Assembly (NCBI GenBank): GCA_964030785.1
Contig: OZ034969.1
Coordinates: 73,087,562-73,151,561, forward strand
Reading direction: 5' to 3'
Length of the DNA stretch: 64,000 bases
Source of the DNA: Siderastrea siderea
Taxonomy: Eukaryota; Cnidaria; Anthozoa; Scleractinia; Rhizangiidae
Made by a program: the position numbers and the translations under genes. Positions 41,601 through 49,331 of this stretch are shown here, piece by piece (within the stretch, counting starts at the first letter, position 1; every line of letters begins with the position of its first letter). Under the pieces are notes generated by a model that ran no database searches, was not told the DNA's origin, and saw only the letters and a program-made list of their open reading frames with translations.

Positions 41601-44202
41601 TACAATGACGTCATGTAATTTAAGATTATTGACATGGGAACAACTGATAAAAATGACCTTCACAGCATGGATGCGAACTAATAATAAATTTTAAATAATT
41701 ATCATGGGGTACTGGGATTCACTCTCTTACTTCATCCTCTCTTGAAACACATAATTACTTTCCGCAGTCAATAGAAAACGTTTTCGGTGACTGAATATTC
41801 AAAAATTACTTTAAAAATCCAGTCGAACTGTAGCGGCACAGGAACTGCAGCTGGCTATGAGGTCGTTTATAGCGAGCTAGATTGTTCCGTTGTTCTGACA
41901 ATGGTACCCCTTTCGTCACTGTTGAAAGGAGAATTAAGATGTTAGTCAGTATCGTTGTAGCTTCTATCTAACAAAAGCTGGGACGTCTAGACTGTCCAAT
42001 GAACCTAGCCTCTCTAATTCTTATCTTTACAACTTACTTTAATAGTTGATCTGTGTTCCTTGGCGAAGGGTTTAACGTTGGGCATTAGAAATAACGAAGG
42101 CAATAGCTTAAATATTAAATTTAAGAAGAACTGTAATGTTTTACAATATAAAGGCTATCACTTTTAAGTGGTAATATCATTATTAACTATTAACTTTCCA
42201 TGTTAATGAAACATGATCTTTTTTCTCTTAAATTTGTACTCCCTCGTTAAGCAAAATTCGTTTGCCGGTGTTAAGCAGTTTGGCTGTGAGTGAAAATTTT
42301 GACCTTTCACTGAACAGGATAAGAGACCTTGGCAATAAACAAAAAATGCTTAGATTAATAAGAAACCAAACCAAAAGGATGACAATAACAAACTTTGTCT
42401 TTTTCATTTGACCCGTACTTTTTAGCCAAAAGGACAGAAGATTGAAATGGAGTGCATGCTACCTAACGGTTAGTCGTTTGAACTGATCTCAGTTAATACT
42501 GACATTTATTTGACCTGGATACCAGTCTTCAATGACGGTGTCCTATCGGCCCAACCCGCGAATAGAACACTATTTCAAACAGTTTTCAAGAAAATTAAGG
42601 TCAGTTTCCCATAAGTACGTTTCACTAACATCGCAATGTTTAACATGCACTAAAACTGCCTTTAAAGTAATTAAGGAGCTGAAATAACATTTAAACCATA
42701 AGTTGCCATTGCAAACTAAAAAGAAAAGCGAAAGTGCCTGAGTTGTTATGACGTCATCTTGTAAATGCAATTTCTAAAGACAAGCCTTTACTTTAGAGTG
42801 TTCTTACACGGTTGGACAAACAACTCTCTTGTAACTTGTCAGGTCCTGTCTCGTAACGGTTTTGGAACTGCTGCCCTTGGAACCGTTGCCCTTGAACATT
42901 TGCTGCAACTTAACTTTGTATGTGTCAAGCTGTAATGTTCCCAGTAGCTTAAAGGGGCAAATTTAGAATGTTGGTCCCCTCGCGCCTAAATAGGTGGCGG
43001 CCCTCTCTTCGACTTGTGTTGCATGGCCTTTCAAAGCAAATTTCACTTCCATTTTGATTTTTTATTTACTTTATCGAAGATTTAAAAAAAAAAACAAAGT
43101 AAAAGAAATTAAAAAGCACGTGAAACCGTAACAAGTATAATATTAGGCTTCCTCGTTAAGATACACCTTGTAAATGTACCTCTACGAAGACCAATTCTGA
43201 ACTGAAATAATTTGGAGAGCTTCCCTGTTGTTCTCACTTTACTTCTTGACGGTTTTCCAAGCTTTTGATCTGCCTCTGAATAATTGACAAACCAAAATGC
43301 GATCAACATCAAATTCTCCTTGCAACACCATAGCATTGTCCATTTTATCAAATGAATGTACCATTAAATTCTCATTACTGACATTGAAACAAGCGCACCT
43401 AGAAATATTAAGAAGTATTCATATTTTTAACAAAGGTTTGCTTGCACGTTATCTTGTAGCAGTTGTTCCAATCATTTCAAGTACTGTGTTTTTGGGTACA
43501 TGGTGTCACACTTCGTGTATATGCTTTTGATACTGTTCGATCTGTTCTCATTCTGATAAGAAACAAAAGGAAACATGGACTAACCAGCTTATAAAAGAAC
43601 ACAGTCTTATCTATTTTGAGTAAGCCAAAAGCCTTCCTATCGTACAAACACTGTCTTTTCTGAAAAAGAACGCAATTCTCTTTCATTCTGCTATAGGAAG
43701 CAGCGTGTACGAAACTGAGAGGAGCTGGTTTTCTTGTCACCTTCCTTCTTTATATTCTGAGAAATATCTTCATAATTTGTTTGTCTCATTTCAGGCTCTA
43801 GAGGACGAGATGGATACCAGCTCTGAGAGCCGCTCCCGGTCCTCCACGGGTTTATCATCCCCACTCTCCCTACCCATGGTGCGAATAGAAGTGACGTCAC
43901 CGCAGCCATCCGAGGCCCAGGGCCATATAGAGGAGCCCCCTCCGCGAATAGTAGGAGACAGGGACAGGTCCCTGATGGTTCTTGATTTCCCGGATGTTAT
44001 TAAATCAGCGGAAAGTAGTCCGCGACACTCACTTATACCGCTGACCGAGTTTTACGAGGCGCGCGGTAGAACGTTGAACGAGAGGAGAACTAGAGAGATA
44101 ATCAATCAGATAAACGCTGAAGTGGCACAAGCAATAAACCGAGGACAAAGTCCGTATTTTATCTATGGGATTACGGATAATGACGAGGAGACGTGGTGCT
44201 AA
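7263..44202 (+). CDS. Cav2: Voltage-gated calcium channel alpha-1 subunit, Cav2 class (44 coding exons)
   Basis: Pore-forming subunit of a high-voltage-activated calcium channel of the plasma membrane; Cav2 channels drive presynaptic and secretory calcium entry. I joined 44 exons with GT-AG borders into 5664 nt (1887 residues) with every phase matching. It has four repeats of six membrane segments, S4 helices with Arg/Lys every third residue, and a selectivity glutamate in each pore loop (E303, E642, E1099, E1391). The order continues with a beta-subunit site after repeat I, an EF-hand/pre-IQ/IQ C-tail, and the end DEETWC. The start codon at 7263 is supported by an in-frame TGA at 7233-7235 in the same exon. 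Cav2 rather than Cav1 is indicated by the Trp-Cys C-terminus and by Cav2-like repeats III and IV. Exons are listed in the domain entries. No frameshift or missing key residue was found. Confidence 0.96.
8491..13181 (+). other. Cav2: Cav2 intron 3, 4.7 kb, no recognised content
   Basis: Bounded by a GTAAGC donor and a TTTCTAG acceptor. A+T-rich with homopolymer runs (for example poly-T near 12095-12122). No exon, RNA gene or clear repeat was found on either strand. It is the largest intron of the gene and falls inside repeat I, between S3 and S4. Confidence 0.6.
13429..13548. mobile_element. 120-bp foldback MITE in Cav2 intron 4
   Basis: Ends match as an inverted repeat of nearly 38 bp with small differences: GGCCCGGTTCA...GTCGAATTTTATC...TGTGCCGA at the left, and its complement GCTCGGCACATGATAAATTCGAC...TGAACCTAGCC at the right. 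Only about 45 bp of loop remain. It makes the exon 4 frame appear to read on into the intron. Confidence 0.65.
13969..14150. repeat. Dispersed repeat, copy 2
   Basis: Diverged relative of 4751-4930, with the same order of shared blocks; see that entry. Confidence 0.45.
14966..15165 (+). repeat. tRNA-derived SINE (Leu/Ser-type head)
   Basis: The head at 14966-15037 begins GTAGCATGGCCGAGTGG, followed by TTTAGGGCGCTGGATTTCAA, the A-box and D-arm pattern of a class II tRNA. The anticodon and T arms are degenerate (GGTGTAAATCCC). The tail GTCCCGAGTTCAACTCCTGG and GCCTCCGGCCAGTTGGG, ending in a T/A-rich stretch, is typical of a cnidarian SINE body. It lies in Cav2 intron 5. Confidence 0.6.
15457..15622. 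repeat. 15-bp minisatellite (GAGTTGCACAAGTT)n
   Basis: About eleven imperfect copies of a roughly 15-bp unit, GAGTTGCACAAGTTN, with T/C and G/A variants such as GAGTTACACAAGTT and GAGTTGCACAAGCT. It lies in Cav2 intron 5, about 170 bp upstream of the exon that carries the repeat I pore loop. Confidence 0.85.
17257..18387 (+). CDS. Cav2: Cav2 exons 8-10: I-II linker with beta-subunit binding site
   Basis: Exons 17257-17372, 17957-17998 and 18282-18387 encode residues about 349-437. [14 protein letters not shown] continues IS6 as in all high-voltage-activated channels. The alpha-interaction domain follows at residues about 372-386 as [16 protein letters not shown], keeping the Glu, Tyr, Trp and Ile that anchor the helix in the beta-subunit groove. 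The linker is short (about 100 residues up to IIS1) and includes KKRYSLSD, a basic-Ser context that could be a kinase site (inference). Phases are 2-1, 1-1 and 1-2. The 42-nt exon 9 is in frame, so skipping it would keep the reading frame. Confidence 0.92.
17692..17838. mobile_element. 147-bp palindromic MITE, copy 1
   Basis: Inverted ends GGCCCCAGTTGCTCAAAG / CTTTGAGCAACCGGGCCC bracket repeated TATCCA(C/G)TGGATA palindromes. It has the same length and plan as the copy at 56449-56595. Located in Cav2 intron 8, about 120 bp before exon 9. No coding content. Confidence 0.8.
19953..20094. mobile_element. 142-bp foldback MITE with GGAATATTGGCCC stem
   Basis: Begins CTTACTAACTTCAC and ends GTTCAGTTAGTAAG. 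The long inverted arms share CCGTACTG(A/G)GGAATATTGGCCC, and an inner hairpin GTACGGACC(TCGCTGCGCTC)GGTCCGTAC sits at the centre. Near-perfect pairing along its whole length. Confidence 0.75.
20338..20465. repeat. Dispersed repeat with CAGGTTGTCGAAA core, copy 1
   Basis: Shares TCTGATGATG, CAGGTTGTCGAAA, GTCACCACAAACAGTCCTT and ACTACACTCACCCGGACGA with 28556-28672. The two copies sit in the same orientation in different Cav2 introns. This copy ends about 45 bp before the acceptor of exon 11. Class unknown; possibly a SINE or LINE tail. Confidence 0.7.
20514..24483 (+). CDS. Cav2: Cav2 exons 11-17: repeat II and start of II-III linker
   Basis: Exons 20514-20686, 21574-21686, 22087-22196, 22287-22418, 22710-22782, 23539-23662 and 24216-24483 encode residues about 437-768. 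IIS1 is [17 protein letters not shown], followed by HYGQPKWL. S2 ends [14 protein letters not shown] and S3 starts FNRFDCA. S4 is [17 protein letters not shown] (five positive residues). S5 ends [12 protein letters not shown], the pore loop is [12 protein letters not shown] (selectivity Glu at residue 642), and S6 is [18 protein letters not shown]. The acceptor of exon 17 was placed at 24216 because it restores GNYTLLNVF across the joint; an AG at 24202-24203 would add residues not expected in S6. Confidence 0.95.
22970..23370. repeat. G-rich interspersed repeat in Cav2 intron 15
   Basis: Contains several near-copies of ATGGGG(T/A)(C/T)GCA...TTTC and ends in a poly-C stretch (about 23361-23368). 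It reads like the reverse side of repeats with ATGGGGT motifs; the region 54530-54665 has similar GGGTATGG-type motifs. No gene content. Confidence 0.35.
24554..24784. repeat. (TGAT/TGAC)n microsatellite, about 230 bp
   Basis: Uninterrupted 4-bp repeat GATT with scattered TGAC variants, some of them clustered (TGACTGACTGAC near 24664-24682). It starts about 70 bp after the exon 17 donor of Cav2. Confidence 0.95.
25058..25536 (+). CDS. Cav2: Cav2 exons 18-20: II-III linker
   Basis: Exons 25058-25091 (34 nt), 25202-25316 and 25407-25536 encode residues about 768-861. The whole II-III linker, from the end of IIS6 to IRQACHW, is about 165 residues. Vertebrate Cav2.1 and Cav2.2 have a much longer linker with the syntaxin/SNAP-25 'synprint' site; nothing like that is seen here, as is usual for invertebrate Cav2. 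The linker is charged, with an acidic stretch ([18 protein letters not shown], residues about 804-817) and an arginine-rich stretch ([12 protein letters not shown]). It ends with [11 protein letters not shown], the conserved lead-in to repeat III. Confidence 0.9.
25701..30258 (+). CDS. Cav2: Cav2 exons 21-29: repeat III
   Basis: Exons 25701-25830, 26003-26062, 26362-26468, 26655-26760, 27157-27264, 27777-27829, 28235-28295, 29100-29200 and 30057-30258 encode residues about 861-1170. [17 protein letters not shown] leads into S1. S2 is followed by [19 protein letters not shown], and S4 is [19 protein letters not shown]5 is [17 protein letters not shown], and the pore loop reads [13 protein letters not shown] (selectivity Glu at residue 1099). 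[10 protein letters not shown] follows the pore, and S6 continues into [15 protein letters not shown]. Exon 24 begins at 26655; the nearby AG at 26658-26659 would break the frame. Confidence 0.95.
28556..28672. repeat. Dispersed repeat with CAGGTTGTCGAAA core, copy 2
   Basis: Second copy of the family described at 20338-20465, in Cav2 intron 27. This copy keeps CAGGTTGTCGAAACGTCAGTC intact where the first is rearranged. Confidence 0.7.
30728..36884 (+). CDS. Cav2: Cav2 exons 30-37: repeat IV
   Basis: Exons 30728-30892, 34091-34198, 34440-34520, 34620-34748, 35464-35529, 36031-36128, 36344-36491 and 36757-36884 encode residues about 1171-1478. The III-IV linker reads [20 protein letters not shown], close to other Cav2 channels. 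S1 ends [11 protein letters not shown] and S3 is [18 protein letters not shown]4 is [19 protein letters not shown] (six positive residues through TIR), S5 is [18 protein letters not shown], and the pore loop is [14 protein letters not shown] (selectivity Glu at residue 1391). S6 is [18 protein letters not shown]. The IVS3-S4 linker ([13 protein letters not shown]) has a dedicated exon junction before it, the site of alternative splicing in other Cav2 genes; no alternative exon is visible here. Confidence 0.95.
31531..32050. repeat. Direct duplication with internal inverted repeat
   Basis: The block starting AATACACATCTGCAGGCTGA (31531) recurs at 31930 in direct orientation (offset 399), sharing GACACACACGAAA(A)TTCAGCAA and TGTTCGCGTGTTTCATTTT. 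Between the two, 31690-31721 and 31816-31850 form an inverted pair (ACATTTGGGCTTTACCTCGG against CCGAGGTAAACCCAACATTT) that could fold into a hairpin of about 160 nt. Confidence 0.65.
32147..33015. mobile_element. 869-bp non-autonomous DNA transposon with long TIRs and 9-bp TSD
   Basis: Both ends begin GAGTGTAGGTTTTTGTCGAG and stay nearly identical as inverted repeats for about 150 bp, including tandem GTCGAGGGTCGAG units and a GTTTTGTTTTG tract. I see only a few differences. The perfect direct repeat ATTAAGAAG flanks the element at 32138-32146 and 33016-33024. Long TIRs with a 9-bp target duplication fit Mutator-like elements. The interior (about 32311-32865) has no transposase; it carries a tRNA-like fragment (32355-32426, minus). 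Confidence 0.85.
32355..32426 (-). pseudogene. tRNA-like fragment inside the long-TIR transposon
   Basis: The minus strand starts GGCTTGGTGGTGCAATGGT (A box) and contains GGTTCGAGTCTC (B box) at tRNA spacing. The acceptor ends do not pair and the anticodon stem (GCATCGTAAATCAG) is broken, so it is a tRNA-derived SINE head or pseudogene, not a working tRNA. The A and B boxes might still allow pol III transcription. Confidence 0.5.
35540..35660. repeat. (CAGT)n-(ATTC)n microsatellite next to a Cav2 splice donor
   Basis: About six CAGT units followed by some 22 ATTC units with a few ACTC or GTTC variants. It begins about 10 bp downstream of the GTAATA donor of exon 34. Confidence 0.95.
37430..38793 (+). 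CDS. Cav2: Cav2 exons 38-40: proximal C-tail, EF-hand to IQ motif
   Basis: Exons 37430-37526, 37984-38188 and 38690-38793 encode residues about 1478-1613. With the end of exon 37 ([20 protein letters not shown]), the first part completes the EF-hand-like module; [20 protein letters not shown] and [17 protein letters not shown] form the pre-IQ region. Exon 40 carries the calmodulin-binding IQ-like helix, [16 protein letters not shown], residues 1585-1600. The IQ dipeptide is Ile-Tyr here; Cav2 channels typically have Ile-Met rather than Ile-Gln, so this is a normal kind of deviation. The following [13 protein letters not shown] is strongly basic. A (TTG)n tract at 38602-38655 ends about 35 bp before the exon 40 acceptor. 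Confidence 0.94.
38602..38655. repeat. (TTG)n microsatellite before Cav2 exon 40
   Basis: About 18 uninterrupted TTG units. In an accidental frame they read as a poly-Cys or, on the other strand, poly-Asn ORF; neither is a gene. The position just upstream of an acceptor could add to the pyrimidine/U-rich context. Confidence 0.95.
39541..44202 (+). CDS. Cav2: Cav2 exons 41-44: distal C-tail with PDZ ligand
   Basis: Exons 39541-39689, 40491-40635, 40780-40902 and 43795-44202 encode residues about 1614-1887, ending at TAA 44200-44202. The region is low in hydrophobics and rich in Ser, Asp/Glu and Arg, as expected of a disordered tail, with candidate phosphosites such as RRRSKTLTS and KRKLSFKN. 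The last exon (408 nt) begins [12 protein letters not shown] and ends DEETWC. A terminal acidic-x-Trp-Cys is the Cav2 ligand for PDZ domains of active-zone proteins (RIM, Mint). Exons 43 and 44 join in phase 0. A separate candidate exon at 42426 lies between them (see the alternative end). Confidence 0.92.
40903..43794 (+). other. Cav2: Cav2 intron 43 (2.9 kb)
   Basis: Contains a T/G-rich low-complexity stretch, (TTTTGTTTG)-like, at about 40970-41230 and a candidate alternative terminal exon at 42426-42473. Nothing else recognisable. Confidence 0.5.
42426..42473 (+). CDS. Cav2: Candidate alternative terminal exon of Cav2
   Basis: Preceded by a good acceptor (GTACTTTTTAG at 42425) and entered in phase 0, which is the phase in which exon 43 ends. 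It encodes 15 residues, [15 protein letters not shown], then TAG at 42471-42473. Its only useful donor (GTTAGT at 42469) would leave phase 1 and cannot join exon 44 (phase 0), so as an internal exon it fails. As a terminal exon it would give a 1767-residue channel without the ETWC ligand. Chance occurrence is possible. Confidence 0.3.
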   Translation, partial: PKGQKIEMECMLPNG

Positions 44203-44702
44203 CTTTGACGCCAGAGTCACATCTGGGACCTTCAGCAAGCACACGTGCGCAATAGTTTTCTTTGCTTGACGTAAAGTAGAAGGATGTCCGTAGAAAGAGA
44301 AAAACTCCTATCTCTCCAGTATGCTTGGAGCTACCGGAGAAAAACATACACCACCTTTGACGGAAATACGGAAATGAAGAAGTATCCACAGAGATGCTTG
44401 TTTTCATTCGAATCTGAAAAATACACACCGTGGCAGTTAAGACGACTAAAACGATGCCGCGACGCGCGTTAGTGCGTAGTGCAAAAAAATCGGAGATTGT
44501 TTTATAGGTACGAAATTTAAGGTTTAAAAATAAAAAAGCTGTCTTTGGTAAAAAACGTTGGTCACAAGCGGGTAGAAAGTAACCACTTGTAGACAAAAAA
44601 GAGCACAATGAAATTCTTGAGAAAAATTCGTTACTGGCAATTCAACATATTTTTGGGAAGCAATTTTATTTTATTTGTTTGTTTTTTCATAATTTGGTTT
44701 CT

Positions 44703-44708
44703 AATAAA
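44703..44708 (+). terminator. Cav2: Likely Cav2 polyadenylation signal
   Basis: Canonical AATAAA 500 bp downstream of the Cav2 stop codon, in A/T-rich sequence. Cleavage would be expected 10-30 bp later. Alternative hexamers exist downstream. Confidence 0.45.
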
Positions 44709-45714
44709 TGTAATGTACTACAAAAACATATTGAGATGTTTACAAAAAAATTAAAAAATATCAGTAATGTTAAGACTAAAAGACTGAATACATCCATTGT
44801 GAATGCACCCGGTAGATACTTACTTCATCATATTTTTTTCTCATGCACCTTGCGCTAATTTTTGCCAAGGTAGAGGATCAGGCTTTTGTTTCAATCCACA
44901 GACATATGGCCTCACGTTTTATTTTCTTTATTCTGTGACCCTTGAAAGGGTGAAAGAATCTGTTAAAGTAAAACAGTAGCAATCTGAATATACTGACATC
45001 TGTACGTCTGTCTTAATGCAAAAACTGCAAATTGCTTTAAAGAATAAATTTGCCTTGTACAGTTATAACTGAAGTTAATAGAACGTAATTCATTAACATC
45101 CACAGAACGAGAAATTTACTGCTTTTTAATTGAATTGTTTTATGTGCGATATTTGCACTATTCTGTGTATAATAATATTATCTTACTGAAAGCCTTTTGT
45201 ACAAATCATGGATTATAGATTAAAACTGGACATTTTCTTTAACAACAGTGTCACTAAGTTTGTTTGTTTGTTTGTTTGTTTGTTTGTTTCTTTGTATGCT
45301 GTTTGTTTTTTGAATCCCCGCTTTCGCTCGTAGCTTGATTGCAAAATGGTTAAATGGTAGTTTATCTACACAAGACCTAGCTGATTCTAAATGTAAAGCC
45401 TCGACAAACCTGAGCCGGCTTTCTGGTTTTAGAACCCCTCGATACCGTCGAAGCCAATAACGTTTCAGCCGGAATCAGGAAGCGACCTTTAATGCTTAGG
45501 ACGTATCTTAGCAAAGATGGGCTTTGCAAATCGGTCCCTGAAAGCTGATTTTTACTACATTGTAAAGAGCAAGCAAGTCGAAAGCGGCTGCGACGTGAAA
45601 AGAATCCCATCAAAACCTTACGCTGGCATGGGCGCGGTGTTTGGTTCACCTTAAAACCACATACCAACTTGAGTTTTTTGTTTGTTTGTTTATTTGTTTG
45701 TTTTGTTTGTTTGT

Positions 45715-45745
<31 letters not shown>

Positions 45746-46084
45746 GTTTTTGTTTTTTGTTTTTTTGCTGTTTCCCCTCATTTTTATCTAACAGGAACGA
45801 ATTGAAGCATGTCATAGGGGCACCGTCACCGGGATTTCCACGTTTTGAGGTGAAAATATGATGAAATTCAACCTTATGATAAATATACCTTTTCTCGCAC
45901 ACGGAACCATCCTAGAACATCAAGATAAAGAAATCAAATGATTTTCGCAAAGGGAGAACAAACTTCAATCAGTTTTTGCCGATTTTTCCAAGAAACAAAG
46001 GAGAAACTTGAAAACGTAAGCCTAACTTTCTCAAGTTGAAACCATTTCTATTCTAGCGATTCGCAACTAAGCACAGTTACAGTT

Positions 46085-46520
46085 GAAGCTCTCGTAAGCG
46101 ACCACCTCGGGAAAAGTGGTCGCAACTAGAGCTGGTCGCTTATGAGAATGGGCTCTCGTAAGCGACCACGTGATAAAACAATAGACTGAGGATTGTCGCT
46201 TACGAGAGCTTTTAGCAGAAAGCTTGGCATATGTTGGTGGTTATGAACAGCATTGTAGTAATAATATTAAACAGTTTTCTTATTGCCTATCACAGAGAAG
46301 AGGTTTGCGTATGTACAAGTCAACAAACCACTGGCGCTTAAGCTTATGCTGTGTATTACTACATTTGGTCAAGAAGTGAATGCCCTTATTTCACTGTTGA
46401 CTGAGTGGTCGCTTACGAGAACTTAAAAAAAGGAAAAGACAAGTTGGTAAGTCTCAAAAGTGGTTGTGGTCGCTTACCAGAGCGGTCTCTTCAGAGAGCT
46501 TTTAGTTACAGAGCTGGTCG
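46085..46520. mobile_element. Foldback repeat with GCTCTCGTAAGCGACCAC ends
   Basis: CTCTCGTAAGCGACCAC occurs at about 46091 and 46153, and its complement (GGTCGCTTACGAGAG and variants) at about 46194, 46406, 46465 and 46512. The array of opposite-facing copies suggests nested or degenerate members of one MITE family. GTAAGCGACCA also appears alone near 38882. Confidence 0.6.
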
Positions 46521-47453
46521 CTTACGATCAATATTTTACAGCCGTTTTGTCTTATCCCTAGCTAAAGTTAAACTCACCGGCGACATGCAGGTGTAATAAA
46601 AAGTTATAAATTATAAAATCAACCCCTGCTCTACAAATAACCACGCCTAAAACTACCACGCCTCTGAATGTCCGCCTGTATTGCTCATTGGCGTGAAGCA
46701 CTTTCAAAATTACATGGGTCACAAAGATTCCAAGAAAATTTATTAGCAATAAAAATGGTATTTGACTCTGTTTGCGGACAAACAAACATATTTTGAAGGT
46801 AGAAATACGTATTGTAACAGCTTTTCGTTTACAACGGTTGCTTTTCTTTACCGAGTTTACTTTTTTTGTCCGAAATTTTAATTCACCTTGCTGTTTCTGA
46901 TTCTTGTAGAACTGATGACCGTGATGATAATTAATTAATCCCTTCGCACGTGGGTTTTGTTTCGAATTTTACCAGTCGCTTCTGGTGGATATGAATTATT
47001 TTAAAGCCAAATTTACACATTTACAATAAAAGGTTGATTTCAGAGACCAGTCTGTTAGTTAGCCTGTGTGCGGAAGCGTCCTATGTGCCTTATTCTTACG
47101 AAAAGTCTCAATTCCTTCTTTTTCCTTCTTTCTGTTCACCATATAACATGTAAGCCGGCGAATGAAGTACAGCGTGTAAGATGCTTTCATTACCAAAAGA
47201 AAAATTGTCCAAATAAGGTAAAACTGTCAGCCACCTTCTATGTTTATATAACGACACCTCGCATATCCGCTTGCCTTTTCGATATGTTGGTTTTATGGTG
47301 TTTTAACGCCTCGTACACTTGCCCTACGCCTCACGATGCGTAAAAAATGTAAACTTTTCGCTTCGAGCGATTGTCTATATCCATGCAAACACTTTAGGCA
47401 ATTCTATAAAAGTGCCAACTGATCTTTTATGATCTTTCTCCCATATACGATAT

Positions 47454-47913
47454 TTATCTTCTAGACACGTGTGCGACATCAAAACTTATTCTCGTGGGAT
47501 AAGAAGGCAACATTTGGCAAAGATTCTCACTGAAACACGCCACACCATAACAGTTTTGTCCTCCATAAGACATCATCGCTAGATCACAGTTTTCCACATC
47601 ACAGCACTTCTCGATACATTCCTTCATGTCTTGAACTTTGCCGAGCTGTTTAAAGTGATCAGGTTTTAGCGTATCATCCGTTAATGCCTTCTTCTCCGTA
47701 GACGTAGACGGCGTACACTTGTGTTTTGGTACTGAGTTGCAGTCAACCACGAAAACCACTGCGCGAAAAACAAGTCAGTTGAAACCAAACGAGTCACTGG
47801 TCAAGGCACAAACATTGAATACAACACGTAAACAGTTTAACTTTCAACTTACCTTGTAAAAAGGCTAGAAAAGTCACCGTGATATTCAGCGAGATTAACG
47901 TGTTGTTTCTCAT
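47454..47913 (-). CDS. Small secreted MANSC-domain protein (2 exons)
   Basis: Complement of 47853-47913 and 47454-47758; 366 nt, 121 residues. Exon 1 gives a signal peptide with the hydrophobic run LISLNITVTFLAFLQVVFVV; the splice (CAAG/GTAAGT, GCGCAG/T) is phase 1. The rest is a single MANSC domain with the cysteine order C, C, CC, C, C, C, C (KCT, ECIEKCC, ENCDLAMM, NCYGVAC, LCQM). MANSC domains occur in extracellular and membrane proteins of animals such as LRP11 and HAI-1; their ligands are mostly unknown. The domain closely resembles MANSC 1 of the neighbouring gene (CC....NCDL, CYGV.C). No membrane anchor follows. A longer isoform using an undetected downstream exon cannot be excluded. 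Confidence 0.8.
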
Positions 47914-48171
47914 TTTCAGAGAAAACTTAATGTACCCTCGAACTCATACACTGTTCAGTCATAGAGGCGAGCCTCAGAGCTGTTCAAGCGATGGCTAGCT
48001 TTTGACCCGACGCGTATAACACCACTGTAACCTGTGAATATCGATTGAATGAGTTAGTTGATTGGCTGTTCGCTTCACGCACCGGCAACTGGCCTCCCTG
48101 CGGTACCAAAACAATTCACCCAAATATCCTGTTAGCTGTATTCCTATTGGCATGTTTTTCACCCCTTAACA

Positions 48172-48450
48172 ACCAAATTTTAAAGTTCGCTGGTTTCGTT
48201 CACCGCAGTCATGAACATGTTCCACTGAGCTGGCTGCACTCGATTGCCTTCTGAGCAAGTGTTTCTTAAGAACTTTGTTGACAAATTTAGTTGCTCGTGT
48301 GCATACTAGATTTAACTACAAAATTTTAAAGTTCACTGGTTTCCTCCATCGGTGTCATGAATTTTTACCATTGAGCTGGTTGCACAAGAGCGACTTCTGA
48401 GCAAGTGTTCCTTGACAGGTTTATTAACAAATTTAGTTGTTCGTGTGTGT
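48172..48450. repeat. Tandem duplication, about 145-bp unit
   Basis: CAAATTTTAAAGTTCGCTGGTTTC (shown in part) at 48174 recurs as AATTTTAAAGTTCACTGG at about 48321. The blocks CATGAA, TTGAGCTGG, TTCTGAGCAAGTGTT and ACAAATTTAGTTG follow in the same order. The two units are roughly 85% alike by eye. Confidence 0.7.
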
Positions 48451-49331
48451 AGAGTAAATAGGCATTCCTCGACGAGTTATCCTTGACAAATTACTCTTGC
48501 TCTTAAAAATGATTAAAAAGCCTTGGACACGTTTAAATTCTCAGTAATAACGCAACAATTCCTTCTGAACACGAGTAACCTTTTCTTTACAAAACTCTTG
48601 AAAAGTTTCTTTTTTTTAAATTTTCTGTTGACAAGTCCGCTCTCGCAGAAACCGTTTCGCAATTTTTTGAGCCTGGGGAAACTTGTCAAAGTAACCCTTG
48701 CCAAATTTTGTTCTTCTTATTAAGAGAGTGTGAAAATTGTCAAGAAAACGTCCCTGGGTACAACTCAGCTCCAAGATTTAAGGTTCACAGAATGCATATA
48801 TGTGACTAAAGAAGTGAAAGTCACACAGGCCCACACAAGTAAGCTCACACCATCAGCGAGCACACGCAACTGAGAAAAAGGGTATGGACGTGTCTCATCA
48901 ATAAACTCAGAACTGACTAATGCGTGAGCCCACGTATTATTAGGACTACATAAGGGCCTGAAGGTACATGAGAAAGGGCAGTTCGTGTGGAATATAGAGA
49001 AAAGTTGCGAAGGAATTGAGAGAAATGGGTTTAAAAACCTAAGCGGAGTCAGAAGCTGTTCTGCGACCGACAGAACAGCGGGGAACGACGGGCATGTTGC
49101 CAGAGAATTCCGAGGAGTGTACGTGTGGAAAGGGTTACGGTATGACGCAAGTGCTGCGAGCTCTTCGTGTGCTCAAAATGTCTTCTTCAAGGTGGCCTTG
49201 TCTATGAAAGCAAAGTATTTTTGTTTATCCGGAAGTGCGTTTGGTCATGTTGCTATGTCTTAACTGAACTCTGTCATTCCCGAGAGGACACAATATCAAA
49301 GCAGAGCAATAAGGTCACGATTAACCACACT

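Larger units (their letters stand above)
44203..47453. other. Cav2 3' UTR and intergenic region
   Basis: A poly(A) signal AATAAA lies at 44703-44708, 500 bp after the Cav2 stop; another AATAAA is near 45043. (GTTT)n tracts occur at about 45259-45290 and 45670-45760. A foldback repeat occupies 46085-46520. No coding signal beyond accidental ORFs. The facing Cav2 and MANSC genes end tail to tail here. Confidence 0.55.

Noticed and set aside
42426..42468. Internal Cav2 exon between exons 43 and 44
   Set aside because: It enters in phase 0 but leaves in phase 1, while exon 44 needs phase 0; inclusion would destroy the ETWC end. Kept only as a possible terminal exon.
43705..43794. Extension of the last Cav2 exon upstream to the ATG at 43705
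   Set aside because: The TTTCAG acceptor at 43794 and phase agreement with exon 43 place the exon start at 43795; the preceding sequence is pyrimidine-rich intron.
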